Positions 1 through 7,044 of a DNA stretch of 7,417 nt are shown here, one piece after another. The notes below the pieces were generated by a model. The model made no database searches. It was not told where the DNA came from and was given only the letters and a program-made list of their open reading frames with translations. The stretch's first letter is position 1; each line of letters starts with the position of its first letter. This stretch comes from JAXHUM01 sp034189325. GTDB lineage: Bacteria; Desulfobacterota; DSM-4660; Desulfatiglandales; Desulfatiglandaceae. The stretch spans positions 1-7,417 of the forward strand of contig JAXHUM010000036.1 in NCBI GenBank assembly GCA_034189325.1, in the 5' to 3' direction. A program made the position numbers and the translations under genes.

Positions 1-352
1 TGGTGGAGGCGGCGGGAGTCGAACCCGCGTCCGGAAATATTCACCTTAGGAATCTACATACTTATCCTGTTTCATATTTTCGCCCCATGGTTGGCAAACA
101 GGCAAGCTCCCAAGGGGTTAACCTGATAATGATTCGCGTCACCCCTTACAGGTTTTGAGGATCGGCTAGCCTGCATGTCGACGCTTCAATCAGTCCCGCA
201 GGCAGGGTCCGAAAGAGCGCTAGCCTAATTTATGCGGCTAGAGCATACGCATAATCGTCTGCGTTTGTTTTACACCCACCGATTAACGAGCTGGTGGAAC
301 CTCGGTATGCAACCTAAGCTTCAACTATCCCCGTCGAAACCGAAACGCCCCC
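1..352 (-). ncRNA. ssrA: tmRNA (transfer-messenger RNA), complete
   Basis: This RNA rescues stalled ribosomes by acting first as an alanyl-tRNA and then as a short mRNA that adds a degradation tag. Read on the minus strand, it begins GGGGGCG (352-346), which pairs with CGCCUCC (11-5) to close a 7-bp acceptor stem, followed by an encoded ACCA (4-1). The T arm GCGGG-TTCGACT-CCCGC is at 28-12. The 5' segment GTTTCGGTTTCGACGGGG is the conserved tmRNA 5' domain. Between the two tRNA-like halves lie the tag reading frame and a pseudoknot-rich stretch. A 352-nt length fits one-piece bacterial tmRNAs. It is not the permuted two-piece form. The 3' CCA falls on base 1 of the window, so the mature gene is whole, but any terminator lies outside. 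Confidence 0.97.
230..262 (-). other. tmRNA tag reading frame, ADDYAYALAA-stop
   Basis: On the minus strand, GCA at 262-260 starts a frame reading A-D-D-Y-A-Y-A-L-A-A and ending in TAA at 232-230. The hydrophobic ALAA end is the usual signal for ClpXP-type proteases. The stop codon lies in the loop of a hairpin with arms CTAGCC (241-236) and GGCTAG (225-220), a typical tmRNA arrangement. The exact resume codon is inferred from the expected 10-residue tag length. The same frame could start one or two codons earlier (ACA, AAC). Confidence 0.85.
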
Positions 353-369
353 ACAAGGATACACTCTAT

Positions 370-398
370 AATATATTCATCAGAGGCCAAAATGTCAA
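370..398 (-). promoter_or_regulatory. sigma-70-type promoter of ssrA
   Basis: On the minus strand, a perfect -35 TTGACA (398-393) is separated by exactly 17 nt from a -10 TATATT (375-370). Transcription would start near 363, about 11 nt before the mature tmRNA 5' end, leaving a short leader for RNase P to remove. This is the strongest promoter-like sequence in the window, as expected for an abundant stable RNA. It lies in the 97-nt gap between the hydrolase stop and ssrA, which has no convincing terminator for the upstream operon. Confidence 0.85.
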
Positions 399-449
399 AT
401 CGATCTCTAATATATCGGCCCGGAAGTCCCTGAAGTGAGAGGTATGGCC

Positions 450-1409
450 TCATGAAAGTATGATCCTTGATCCCACGCTGCTCAAGGCAAAAGAGGCTGG
501 AAATGCTTCCGCGAACCGGTGCGTTGCTTTCCATCCTGTACAATGCATCGGCACAAGCACCTGGGGCGCCATCTCCTTCAGGGCCTCAATGGTGTGATCT
601 ATAATCTGTTCAAAAAATGGCCCGGACAAATGGAATCCGCCTATGAGCCCATGTATGGTCTCTATGCCGGTCATCTTGCGGGCAAAGAGGGCCGTGTTCA
701 CAATACCGGCATGGCTGCAGCCGGAAATGACGACAAGCCCCTTTCCTTTGAGATTCAGGATCAGCGACTGGTCATCGAGTATAAGATCGACTTCGCGGGT
801 TCCTTCCCTGTCGACAAAGGCGTTGGGAAGGCCCTTTTCAAAGGGGGTGACCCTTTCTATTTCTCCGGTGACCATAACCAGATCCTCCGTCAGAAGGGTC
901 GGGCTCTTCTTTTCCATAACATTAACGGCTCTTTCCTTTAAATTCTCCCTCTTGAGGGTCATGGGAAAGAATATAGGCTCCCCTTTTTCAGGGAGAATGT
1001 AGCGGGGAAATAGAAAGGCATCGGGGTGGAGCACCAGGGGAACCTCCCTTTTCAGGCTGTCAAGGATTGAATAGAGAGATCCTGTATGGTCCATATGACC
1101 ATGACTAAGAACGATCGCTTCCAGGTCGTCAAGATTCAGGCCGAGATGCCCTATGTTGTGCGGGACACCGATATTGGTGTAACCGGTATCAAAGAGTATG
1201 GAATGGCGGTGGTCTCCTCGATAAGCCGTGACATAGAGAGAAAGCCCATGTTCCGCAAGAAGGGTCTCTTCGGGCATTTCATTACCCCTTGCCAAAGGAG
1301 GCCGTGACGCCACATCCGTAGGGGTGAGCAGGATATCTACATAGTTGTCCATCAAGATCAGGATCTCAACACGGTCCGCCTCTCTTAATGAATAGGTCGT
1401 GTTCTCCAT
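450..1409 (-). CDS. Metallo-beta-lactamase-fold hydrolase, COG1237 / dihydropterin-phosphate synthase-like
   Basis: This 319-residue cytoplasmic protein belongs to the metallo-beta-lactamase fold. Metal-binding motifs run in order: FDTG (73-76), HGHMDH (103-108), SGCSHAG (229-235), GGFHL (257-261) and PMHCTG (287-292). The GCSHAGIVN block and the PMHCTG end are typical of the COG1237 branch, which includes the archaeal enzyme that makes the dihydropterin-ribofuranosyl-aminobenzene phosphate precursor of methanopterin (MJ0301). Bacterial members are mostly uncharacterised, so the substrate here is unknown. The start is supported by GGAGG at 1420-1416, 6 nt before the ATG. The gene begins 13 nt after the stop of the DUF169-CoaE gene and is probably the last gene of that operon. 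No signal peptide or membrane segment is visible. Confidence 0.85.
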   Translation of the reverse strand: MENTTYSLREADRVEILILMDNYVDILLTPTDVASRPPLARGNEMPEETLLAEHGLSLYVTAYRGDHRHSILFDTGYTNIGVPHNIGHLGLNLDDLEAIVLSHGHMDHTGSLYSILDSLKREVPLVLHPDAFLFPRYILPEKGEPIFFPMTLKRENLKERAVNVMEKKSPTLLTEDLVMVTGEIERVTPFEKGLPNAFVDREGTREVDLILDDQSLILNLKGKGLVVISGCSHAGIVNTALFARKMTGIETIHGLIGGFHLSGPFFEQIIDHTIEALKEMAPQVLVPMHCTGWKATHRFAEAFPASFALSSVGSRIILS

Positions 1410-1422
1410 TTCTCTCCTCCTC

Positions 1423-2841
1423 TTATTTTTCTCTTGTCTCCTTTTGGACCTGTTTTAATTTCGTCCAGAGCTCAGCCACTTCTTTCCTGGTCTCTTCTAT
1501 GGATTTATCATTATGGATCACGAAATCCGCATATCCGACCTTTTCATCAATAGGAAGCTGGGATTTCATAATATTCGCCGCCTCCTCTTCCGTGATCCCA
1601 TCTCTCAGGGCCAGTCGTTTGATCTGTTCCTCCTCCGGTATGTAGACTAACAGGAGCTTGTGATATTGATACTGGAGGTTCAACTCGATCATGAGGGGGA
1701 CCACCAACAGGATGATCGCCTCTGGTTCCTTTTCGGCGATCTCGTTGATTTGCCTGAGAACTTCGCTGCCCATACGGGGGTGAATGAATCCCTCCAGCTT
1801 TTTTCTTTTTTCCAGGTCATTAAAGACAATGTCCGATACCGCCTTCCGGTCCAATGTCCCATCTTCCTGGAGCACCTGCTTTCCAAAAAACTCAACAATG
1901 TCCTTTAATGCAGGTGTTCCAGGTTCAACGACAAGCCTTGCTATCAAGTCGAAGTCAATGATATGGGCCCCCATCTCTTCCAGCATATTGGCCACTGTTG
2001 TCTTTCCACTGGCAATGCCTCCGGTTACACCCAGGAGTAAACGCCCGTCATCTCCCCTCATGGCATCAAGTTCGTTAATGCCGCCGTAAGTCATGGGGAA
2101 GGCGCTGGTGAGGTCCTGCTCGGCCCCGGCATAACTGATGGGATACCTTATCCCCCTCCTGTAAAGCGTTTCCATTCCCCTCAAGGCCTTTTCCATCATG
2201 CCGGCGGGGACGGCCATGACAAGGTCCTCGTCCTGGGCATGGCCGTAACGGCGCTCACCATAGCAGGGGATCGTTAGAGAGGGTTTTCCCGTGAGATAGC
2301 ATCTGGCAATAGCATCTGAACAGGAGGATTCTCCTACACAGAAGAACTCCATGACCTCGTAATCTTCAAACTGCAAGGAATTGATCAACAGCATCATCTG
2401 CGCCGGGTTCGCGTAAATCAAGACGATGTCGGGCTCAAAAGGTTGATAAACCAACGGGGCCATAACCACGGCTTCATACCTGCCGACGGGAATCCGTGGG
2501 ATGGACTCTTCATACTTCTTCCCGTCTTCCTTGGTCTTCACCCAGACGATGCTCCTGAAGGTCCCATCCTTGTAAACACCAGGCGTGTCGGTCAGACCCA
2601 GCATGGAGGGGCACATAGGCGACATAAAATCGTCCAGTTCAGCACCAACGGTCCAGTCAAAATTCCTGACAAGGGTAATGAGTTGACAGAGGGTCTTTTT
2701 GTTTTCCGTTCTACGCATGAAGGGAACGTTGTTCAGTTCTTCCCTTTTTTCGAGCATCTTAAAGGCCACAGGAAAAGATTTGAGTCGCATTAGGAGTTCC
2801 ATCCTCCTGATGATTTTTTCCCAGTCCGTGGTCGTCTCCAT
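1423..2841 (-). CDS. coaE: DUF169 domain fused to dephospho-CoA kinase
   Basis: This 472-residue fusion carries a complete CoaE, the last enzyme of coenzyme A synthesis (ATP + dephospho-CoA to CoA + ADP), in residues about 266-472. Its marks are the P-loop GGIASGKT (274-281), IDFDLIAR (295-302), EPGTPAL, LDRKAVSDIVF (330-340), LEGFIHP (349-355), VPLMIE (381-386) and the lid-region RDGITEEEA (413-421). No kinase motif is missing. Residues about 10-250 match DUF169 (COG2043), a family of unknown function; cysteines at 52, 77, 168, 174, 181 and 193 could bind metal or act in redox, which is inference. The linker at about 255-266 is short. The ATG lies 2 nt after the PHP gene stop, with AAGGAG upstream inside that gene's end, suggesting translational coupling. 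Stand-alone CoaE is about 200 residues, so the N-terminal half is an added domain rather than an extended start. Confidence 0.92.
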   Translation of the reverse strand: METTTDWEKIIRRMELLMRLKSFPVAFKMLEKREELNNVPFMRRTENKKTLCQLITLVRNFDWTVGAELDDFMSPMCPSMLGLTDTPGVYKDGTFRSIVWVKTKEDGKKYEESIPRIPVGRYEAVVMAPLVYQPFEPDIVLIYANPAQMMLLINSLQFEDYEVMEFFCVGESSCSDAIARCYLTGKPSLTIPCYGERRYGHAQDEDLVMAVPAGMMEKALRGMETLYRRGIRYPISYAGAEQDLTSAFPMTYGGINELDAMRGDDGRLLLGVTGGIASGKTTVANMLEEMGAHIIDFDLIARLVVEPGTPALKDIVEFFGKQVLQEDGTLDRKAVSDIVFNDLEKRKKLEGFIHPRMGSEVLRQINEIAEKEPEAIILLVVPLMIELNLQYQYHKLLLVYIPEEEQIKRLALRDGITEEEAANIMKSQLPIDEKVGYADFVIHNDKSIEETRKEVAELWTKLKQVQKETREK

Positions 2842-2843
2842 AC

Positions 2844-3524
2844 CTATATCTCTCCTTTCCGCCTTTGTTTCCTATAGGCAATCGCATTGCAGGTTCCCTT
2901 TTTTATGGCCTCAATCAGACTGTTTTCATCATGAATCGTGTTGCTGAACTGTGTGGCATAGACTCCAATTTCCTGGACTTCATGGGCGTCGCTGCCGCCT
3001 GTCGCGGGTATTTGCAGACCCTGGGCCACCTCCGAGGATAAGGCGTTCTCAGCTTCAGTGACTCTTCCGTTGAGGATCTCTATGGCGTCTACAGACCTAA
3101 AAACGGCCCTCTCCATAGCCTGTTCAGTCGACAGACCGAGTTGACCAACGCCGAAAACCTTAAAGCCTCTAAAAGGATGGGCAGCGATCATGATGCCTCC
3201 GGCATCTAAGACCTGCTCCCTGAGTTCCTCAAGCTTGATAATGCCCTGGATGTCGGTATCCATTCCAAAAACCAGTATATCACCTTGATTGGTCGTGATT
3301 TCATTGCCCCTTAAGATGAGAAACCCGTGCTTCTGTCTCAGGTCCTCCACGTCCGAGGGATCCCAAACATAATTGTGGTCGGTAATACAGATCCCATCAA
3401 GTTCGATTTTCTTGGCCTCTTCTATTAGTTCATCTATAGGAGCGGAACTGCAGGGTGAGGCGGGGGATGAGTGTACATGAAGATCGATGATCATCTTTTT
3501 CTTTGTATCCTGTTGTGTTGTCAT
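2844..3524 (-). CDS. PHP-domain metal-dependent phosphoesterase (COG0613-like)
   Basis: This 226-residue cytoplasmic protein is a trimming or phosphoesterase-type PHP domain. Metal ligands appear in the usual order: DLHVHS (14-19), ITDHN (47-51), the acidic residue in RGNEIT (Glu75), AAHPFRG (114-120) and GGSDAH (176-181). The substrate cannot be read from the sequence; relatives hydrolyse nucleotide or small-molecule phosphates. The annotated ATG has AAGGAG 10 nt upstream. Met11 (starting MIIDLHVHS) is the alternative start and matches the usual beginning of the family, but its own ribosome site is weaker. It is the promoter-proximal gene of the three-gene operon and is followed after 2 nt by the CoaE fusion. 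Confidence 0.87.
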   Translation of the reverse strand: MTTQQDTKKKMIIDLHVHSSPASPCSSAPIDELIEEAKKIELDGICITDHNYVWDPSDVEDLRQKHGFLILRGNEITTNQGDILVFGMDTDIQGIIKLEELREQVLDAGGIMIAAHPFRGFKVFGVGQLGLSTEQAMERAVFRSVDAIEILNGRVTEAENALSSEVAQGLQIPATGGSDAHEVQEIGVYATQFSNTIHDENSLIEAIKKGTCNAIAYRKQRRKGEI

Positions 3525-3699
3525 AGGCGCTTTTCTCCTTTGTGGTGGGCACTTCCTCGATAATGCTGTGGCGATAGATCAGGGTTCCTGCGTAGGCATG
3601 CTCTAATCCAGGGGCTCGGTGTTTCGGATCTCGACCAACGTCGGCAGATATGAAATACTTCACCTCATTGCATAATAAACTGCTCCTACCAGAAAGCTT
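3525..3699 (-). other. Long leader of the PHP-coaE-hydrolase operon with possible RNA structure
   Basis: The leftward operon has about 150 nt or more of untranslated sequence before the PHP start. Read as minus-strand RNA, UGGAUUAG (3610-3603) pairs with CUGAUCUA (3582-3575), giving 8 bp with two G-U pairs around a 20-nt loop that holds a CCU/AGG mini-hairpin. An upstream GAUCC can pair with the same GGAUU, so two structures exclude each other. I do not recognise a known riboswitch. The folding is hand-derived and could be chance. Confidence 0.3.
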
Positions 3700-3705
3700 T
3701 GTCAA
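3672..3705 (-). promoter_or_regulatory. Possible promoter of the PHP operon (poor spacing)
   Basis: On the minus strand there is a perfect TTGACA (3705-3700) and, downstream, TTTATTAT (3679-3672). The two would be separated by 20-22 nt, longer than the usual 16-18, so either only one element is used or the match is fortuitous. The position, about 150 nt before the PHP gene and in the divergent intergenic region, is right. Confidence 0.3.
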
Positions 3706-3735
3706 GGGAAAGGCCTCCCCATTTTCTATATACTC

Positions 3736-3765
3736 TTGACCGTGATGAAAGCGTTGCAGTAAAAT
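3736..3765 (+). promoter_or_regulatory. Sigma-70-type promoter of the HD-GYP regulator gene
   Basis: TTGACC (3736-3741) is followed after 18 nt by TAAAAT (3760-3765), a good sigma-70-like pair. The predicted start near 3772 gives a leader of about 60 nt before the ATG at 3831. It lies about 30 nt from the minus-strand TTGACA, back to back, so the two divergent transcription units could share regulatory protein sites. Confidence 0.65.
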
Positions 3766-3830
3766 GCAAGTATTGTTTTCCGGTAAGAGCAACAGACAAA
3801 GGGCCTGTGACTTAGGTAAGGGCATAAAAT

Positions 3831-5249
3831 ATGGCGCGAGTCTTGATCGTAGACGATGAAAAGCCGATTAGGGATCTGATTGGCGAAATTCTCGAACTCA
3901 GCAATCATGAATGTACGCTGGCTGCTGACGCATTGGGGGCGCGCCAATTGCTGAAGCAACAGGAATTTGACCTTGTCCTCAGCGACATTAACATGCCGGG
4001 AGAATCGGGGCTTGACTTCATCAAATACGCCCTGAATGCCTACCCCGAGATGGGGGCCATTATGGTGACCGCGTTGGATGATCCTATGATCGCTGAAAAC
4101 GCCATAAATATCGGAGTCTATGATTATCTTGTCAAACCCTTTGACAAGAACGCCGTGCTCATCAGCGTGGCCAACGCCCTGCTCAGGCTCAAGCTGGAAA
4201 ACGACAACAGGCAGTATCGTGAACGACTGGAGAACATGGTGGCCGTTCGTACGGCAGCGCTCGAAGAGAGCGAGGCCCGTTTCCGGGCGATTTTTGAAGC
4301 GGCGGAACATGTCTCCTTTATCATGATCGGCCACGGGGAAAACGAGGGGACCATACTGGAGTTCAGTCCGGGTGCCGAAAGGACTCTTGGATACGACCGG
4401 CAGGAGGTTATGGGGCAACCTGTAAGCATGCTCCAGCTCCCTGAAGAGATTACTAAGGCCTATGATTTCTCCGGTCCATTCGTTCAAAAAGAGTGGGGGT
4501 TCACAAGAGAATCGATTCTTATCCATAAATCAGGAGAAAGGCTTCCGGCCCTTTTTACGACCTACCCGATTTCCAATGCCCAGGGTTTTGCGACTGCTTC
4601 ACTTGTCGTCTGCATTGATATTTCAGAGCGGAAGAAGACTGAGAAAGAGCTTGAAAGCAGCATGTTGCAGATCAAGATGGCCCTGGAAGGTAGTATCCAG
4701 GCCATAGCAAGAACCGTTGAAACAAGAGACCCTTATACGGCAGGGCATCAGCAACGGGTCGCAGACCTTGCCACGGCTATTGCCAGAGAGATGAAGCTCA
4801 CTGAGGAGACTGTTACAGGGATACGTATGGCCGGGGTGATTCACGACCTTGGCAAGGTCGCGATTCCAACAGGCATACTTAACAAGCCTGGACAGATCAG
4901 TCAAATCGAATTTGAGCTGATCAAGACACATTCTCAGGTAGGGTATGATATTCTGGAAAGTATTGAATTTCCATGGCCTATCGCCCAGATCGTCCTGCAG
5001 CACCACGAAAGGATAGATGGCTCTGGTTATCCGTTTGGGCTGTCAGATGATGAGATTCTCCTGGAGGCCAAGATCCTCGGCGTCGCCGATGTGGTCGAGG
5101 CCGTATCCTCCCACCGGCCCTACCGTCCGGCCCTTGGAATAGACAAGGCCCTCGAGGAAATCGTGAGGAACAGAGGCAGACTCTATAACCCGGAAGTCGT
5201 CGATGCCTGCCTCAGACTCTTCAAGGAGAAGGGTTTTAGGTTGGACTGA
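3831..5249 (+). CDS. Response regulator with REC, PAS and HD-GYP domains (predicted c-di-GMP phosphodiesterase)
   Basis: This 472-residue soluble signalling protein has three domains. The receiver (about 3-118) has the acidic pair D8-D9, phospho-acceptor D52 in LSDINMP, T80 and K102 in VKPF. A helical, probably coiled-coil linker (119-148) leads to a PAS domain (about 149-268). The HD-GYP domain (about 285-470) has H306, the HD pair H338-D339 in HDLGK, H367, H391-H392, DGSGYP (396-401) and D420, the full set expected for hydrolysis of cyclic di-GMP. The family turns c-di-GMP into GMP or pGpG. No membrane segment is present. The ATG has AAGGG 8 nt upstream. No partner histidine kinase or diguanylate cyclase is in the window, so the phosphorylation source is unknown. 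Stops of this gene and the convergent dehydrogenase are 20 nt apart. Confidence 0.93.
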   Translation: MARVLIVDDEKPIRDLIGEILELSNHECTLAADALGARQLLKQQEFDLVLSDINMPGESGLDFIKYALNAYPEMGAIMVTALDDPMIAENAINIGVYDYLVKPFDKNAVLISVANALLRLKLENDNRQYRERLENMVAVRTAALEESEARFRAIFEAAEHVSFIMIGHGENEGTILEFSPGAERTLGYDRQEVMGQPVSMLQLPEEITKAYDFSGPFVQKEWGFTRESILIHKSGERLPALFTTYPISNAQGFATASLVVCIDISERKKTEKELESSMLQIKMALEGSIQAIARTVETRDPYTAGHQQRVADLATAIAREMKLTEETVTGIRMAGVIHDLGKVAIPTGILNKPGQISQIEFELIKTHSQVGYDILESIEFPWPIAQIVLQHHERIDGSGYPFGLSDDEILLEAKILGVADVVEAVSSHRPYRPALGIDKALEEIVRNRGRLYNPEVVDACLRLFKEKGFRLD

Positions 5250-5269
5250 TCCTCTTGCTGTGATGATCC

Positions 5270-6904
5270 CTAGTGTTTTTTTCGGACCCTCTTTTTTATC
5301 CTGTTGATATGGCCTCGTCCCAGACCTTTGACCTCGCAACCTAACTCAAAATAGCGTTCTATCTTGGCGTCATCCAGTATTCCGAAACAGTCCACAACGG
5401 CCACCGGGCCGCCGCACTGCTCAACTATTTCGTCCGGATCGAGGTCGAGATAGGCAGCATGTCTCACGGCTAGTACAACGGCGTCGGATCCTTTCAAGGC
5501 CTCCTCCAGGTCAGGGGTCATGGAAAAGGCGGACAGTTGTTCCTGATTCCTGAAAAAGCGAGACCAACTGGAACCTGCAGCAGGATAGGTGTCCTGACTT
5601 TCCAGTTCCCACCAGTGCTGGACATAGGGGTCATGTGCCTTGACTTCCGCTCCCATTTCCGTCAGTTTCCTGACGATAATCTCAGAGCCACTGTACCGGG
5701 TATCTCCCACGTCTTCTCGATAAGAGGCCCCCAGCAGGGCGATCTGTGAGGCGGCCACAATACGCCCCATATTTCTAAGGGCGTCACGTATTAGCTGGGC
5801 CACGTGGAGCGCCCGCGTGTCGTTGATATTAATCGCCTCCGGAGTGATTTTGAAGATGTCGTTTTCAAACCCCATGAGATGCTTGTAGGCCCAGAGTCCC
5901 AGACCGCCATCCTTAGGAAGGCAGTATCCACCGATTCCCGGGCCAGGAAAGATGATATTGCTGTGAGTCGGACGGACCTTGATCGCATTGATCACCTTTA
6001 TAAGATCAACACCATTGGTCTCAGCAAAAAGGCTCCATTCATTGAGAAAGGCGAGGATCGTGGCCCGATAGCTGTTTTCAACAATCTTGCAGGTCTCGCT
6101 CTCAATAGGCTTGTCAAGGACCGTCAGAGGATACTCATCCACATTGAGGATGTCGGAGAGAAATGTCTCGACCTTTTGTCGGCTTTCACGGTTGATACCG
6201 CTGCAAACGCGCCAAAAATCCCTGACCGAGCGTACATAGTCCTTTCCCGGCATGACCCGTTCAAAGCTGTGAGCCAGTTGAGGTTCTTCATCGATGCCCC
6301 GGGCCTTAAAGGCCTTTTTAATGATTGGATAGGCCACATATTCCGTCGTGCCGGGGGGGACGGTTGTCTCAATGAGGACGAGACAGTGGGGCGATATCTT
6401 TTGTCCTATCACCTTGAAGCTGGTCTCCAAGGCGCTTATGTCGGCAAACCCGCTTCTGAGATTTCCCAGCTCTTCTTTCAGAAAATCGCATTGGACATCC
6501 ACAACCAGAATATCCGCAAGCTGAAGGGCATCGTAGGTGAACGTGGCGATCAGGTTTTTTTTCTGATTCACGCACCGTTCAATGATCTCGGCGACTTCAG
6601 GGTCTTCGGCGCTGATCGGCGATATGCCCCGATTGAAGAGGGGTATTTTCCAGTAGCTTCGAGTGCTCGGTCTCTGCATGCCGATGACATAATTCTTGGG
6701 GTTTCCCGTATTTTTGTTCACTGAATCGGCCACCACTCCGGCCATAACCGCCCCCACAAATCCGAGACCCATGACCACTACAATCTGCATTCCCTGTTCT
6801 TTCTGAGTGTCTACCAATGCCTTGAGTCTGTCGAATTCCTTGACATAGTCTTCCTCTTGAGGGATCTTGAATCTTTCCCCGTCAGGGCTGATTGAATATT
6901 CCAT
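5270..6904 (-). CDS. Nucleotide-sugar dehydrogenase (UDP-glucose/GDP-mannose dehydrogenase family), long variant
   Basis: This 544-residue protein belongs to the enzymes that oxidise a nucleotide sugar (UDP-glucose, UDP-ManNAc, UDP-GlcNAc or GDP-mannose) twice to the uronic acid. Landmarks: Rossmann GLGFVG (46-51), ETTVPPGTT (179-187), the central helix with E270, K273 and N277, catalytic Cys328 in GPGIGGYCLPKD (321-332), and the C-terminal NDP-sugar domain with GASYREDVGDTR (392-403) and HDPYV (424-428). It is about 100 residues longer than usual, with a 38-residue N-terminal extension and a lengthened stretch after the first Rossmann unit. The normal acidic residue after the second strand (GVD or GYD) reads GMQRPS (75-80). 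The usual GLAFK reads GASYR. The substrate cannot be assigned. GGGAG lies 12 nt before the ATG, a long spacing. No other sugar-polymer genes are visible. Confidence 0.9.
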   Translation of the reverse strand: MEYSISPDGERFKIPQEEDYVKEFDRLKALVDTQKEQGMQIVVVMGLGFVGAVMAGVVADSVNKNTGNPKNYVIGMQRPSTRSYWKIPLFNRGISPISAEDPEVAEIIERCVNQKKNLIATFTYDALQLADILVVDVQCDFLKEELGNLRSGFADISALETSFKVIGQKISPHCLVLIETTVPPGTTEYVAYPIIKKAFKARGIDEEPQLAHSFERVMPGKDYVRSVRDFWRVCSGINRESRQKVETFLSDILNVDEYPLTVLDKPIESETCKIVENSYRATILAFLNEWSLFAETNGVDLIKVINAIKVRPTHSNIIFPGPGIGGYCLPKDGGLGLWAYKHLMGFENDIFKITPEAININDTRALHVAQLIRDALRNMGRIVAASQIALLGASYREDVGDTRYSGSEIIVRKLTEMGAEVKAHDPYVQHWWELESQDTYPAAGSSWSRFFRNQEQLSAFSMTPDLEEALKGSDAVVLAVRHAAYLDLDPDEIVEQCGGPVAVVDCFGILDDAKIERYFELGCEVKGLGRGHINRIKKRVRKKH

Positions 6905-7044
6905 GCGAATGAATTGCTCCCTTACATTAGATGGTTGTTGTCGAACCGAGCGTGGTCTTCTTTCTTGCTTCCTCGAATAGCGGATAATGTCGATTCGCCA
7001 TCCGTTCCACGCATCGGGCTTCCCACAATTGGGATGGTCCTTTA

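Noticed and set aside
325..543. Open frame of 72 codons on the minus strand between the hydrolase and tmRNA
   Set aside because: It covers the ssrA promoter and 5' end and overlaps the hydrolase 3' end; composition and residues look non-coding.
3575..3700. 6S RNA in the PHP leader
   Set aside because: The leader has some 6S-like wording (a CUG-n-CGACGUUGG opening), but I could not form the long closing stem and the span is shorter than the usual 180 nt or so.
3430..3825. Open frame of 131 codons on the minus strand across the PHP leader
   Set aside because: It overlaps the start of the PHP gene in another frame, has no good ribosome site and no recognised motif. The promoter-like sequences lie inside it.
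3726..4526. Open frame of 266 codons on the minus strand overlapping the regulator gene
   Set aside because: Antisense to a well-supported receiver and PAS region. Its sequence has no recognisable motif, and such antisense frames are common opposite receiver domains.
5240..5283. Terminator between the convergent regulator and dehydrogenase genes
   Set aside because: Only a GATC/GATC pair with a bulged GG/CC extension precedes the T-run at 5276-5282; the stem is too weak to call, and the T-run codes for the end of the dehydrogenase.
5804..6724. Open frame of 306 codons on the plus strand inside the dehydrogenase gene
   Set aside because: It is wholly antisense to a gene with clear family motifs, resembles no protein I know, and has no promoter or ribosome site; it is a coding shadow.
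7021..7034. TCCCA-CAAT-TGGGA hairpin as a terminator
   Set aside because: Only 5 bp, no T-run directly after it, and it sits between two divergent genes where no transcript is expected to end.
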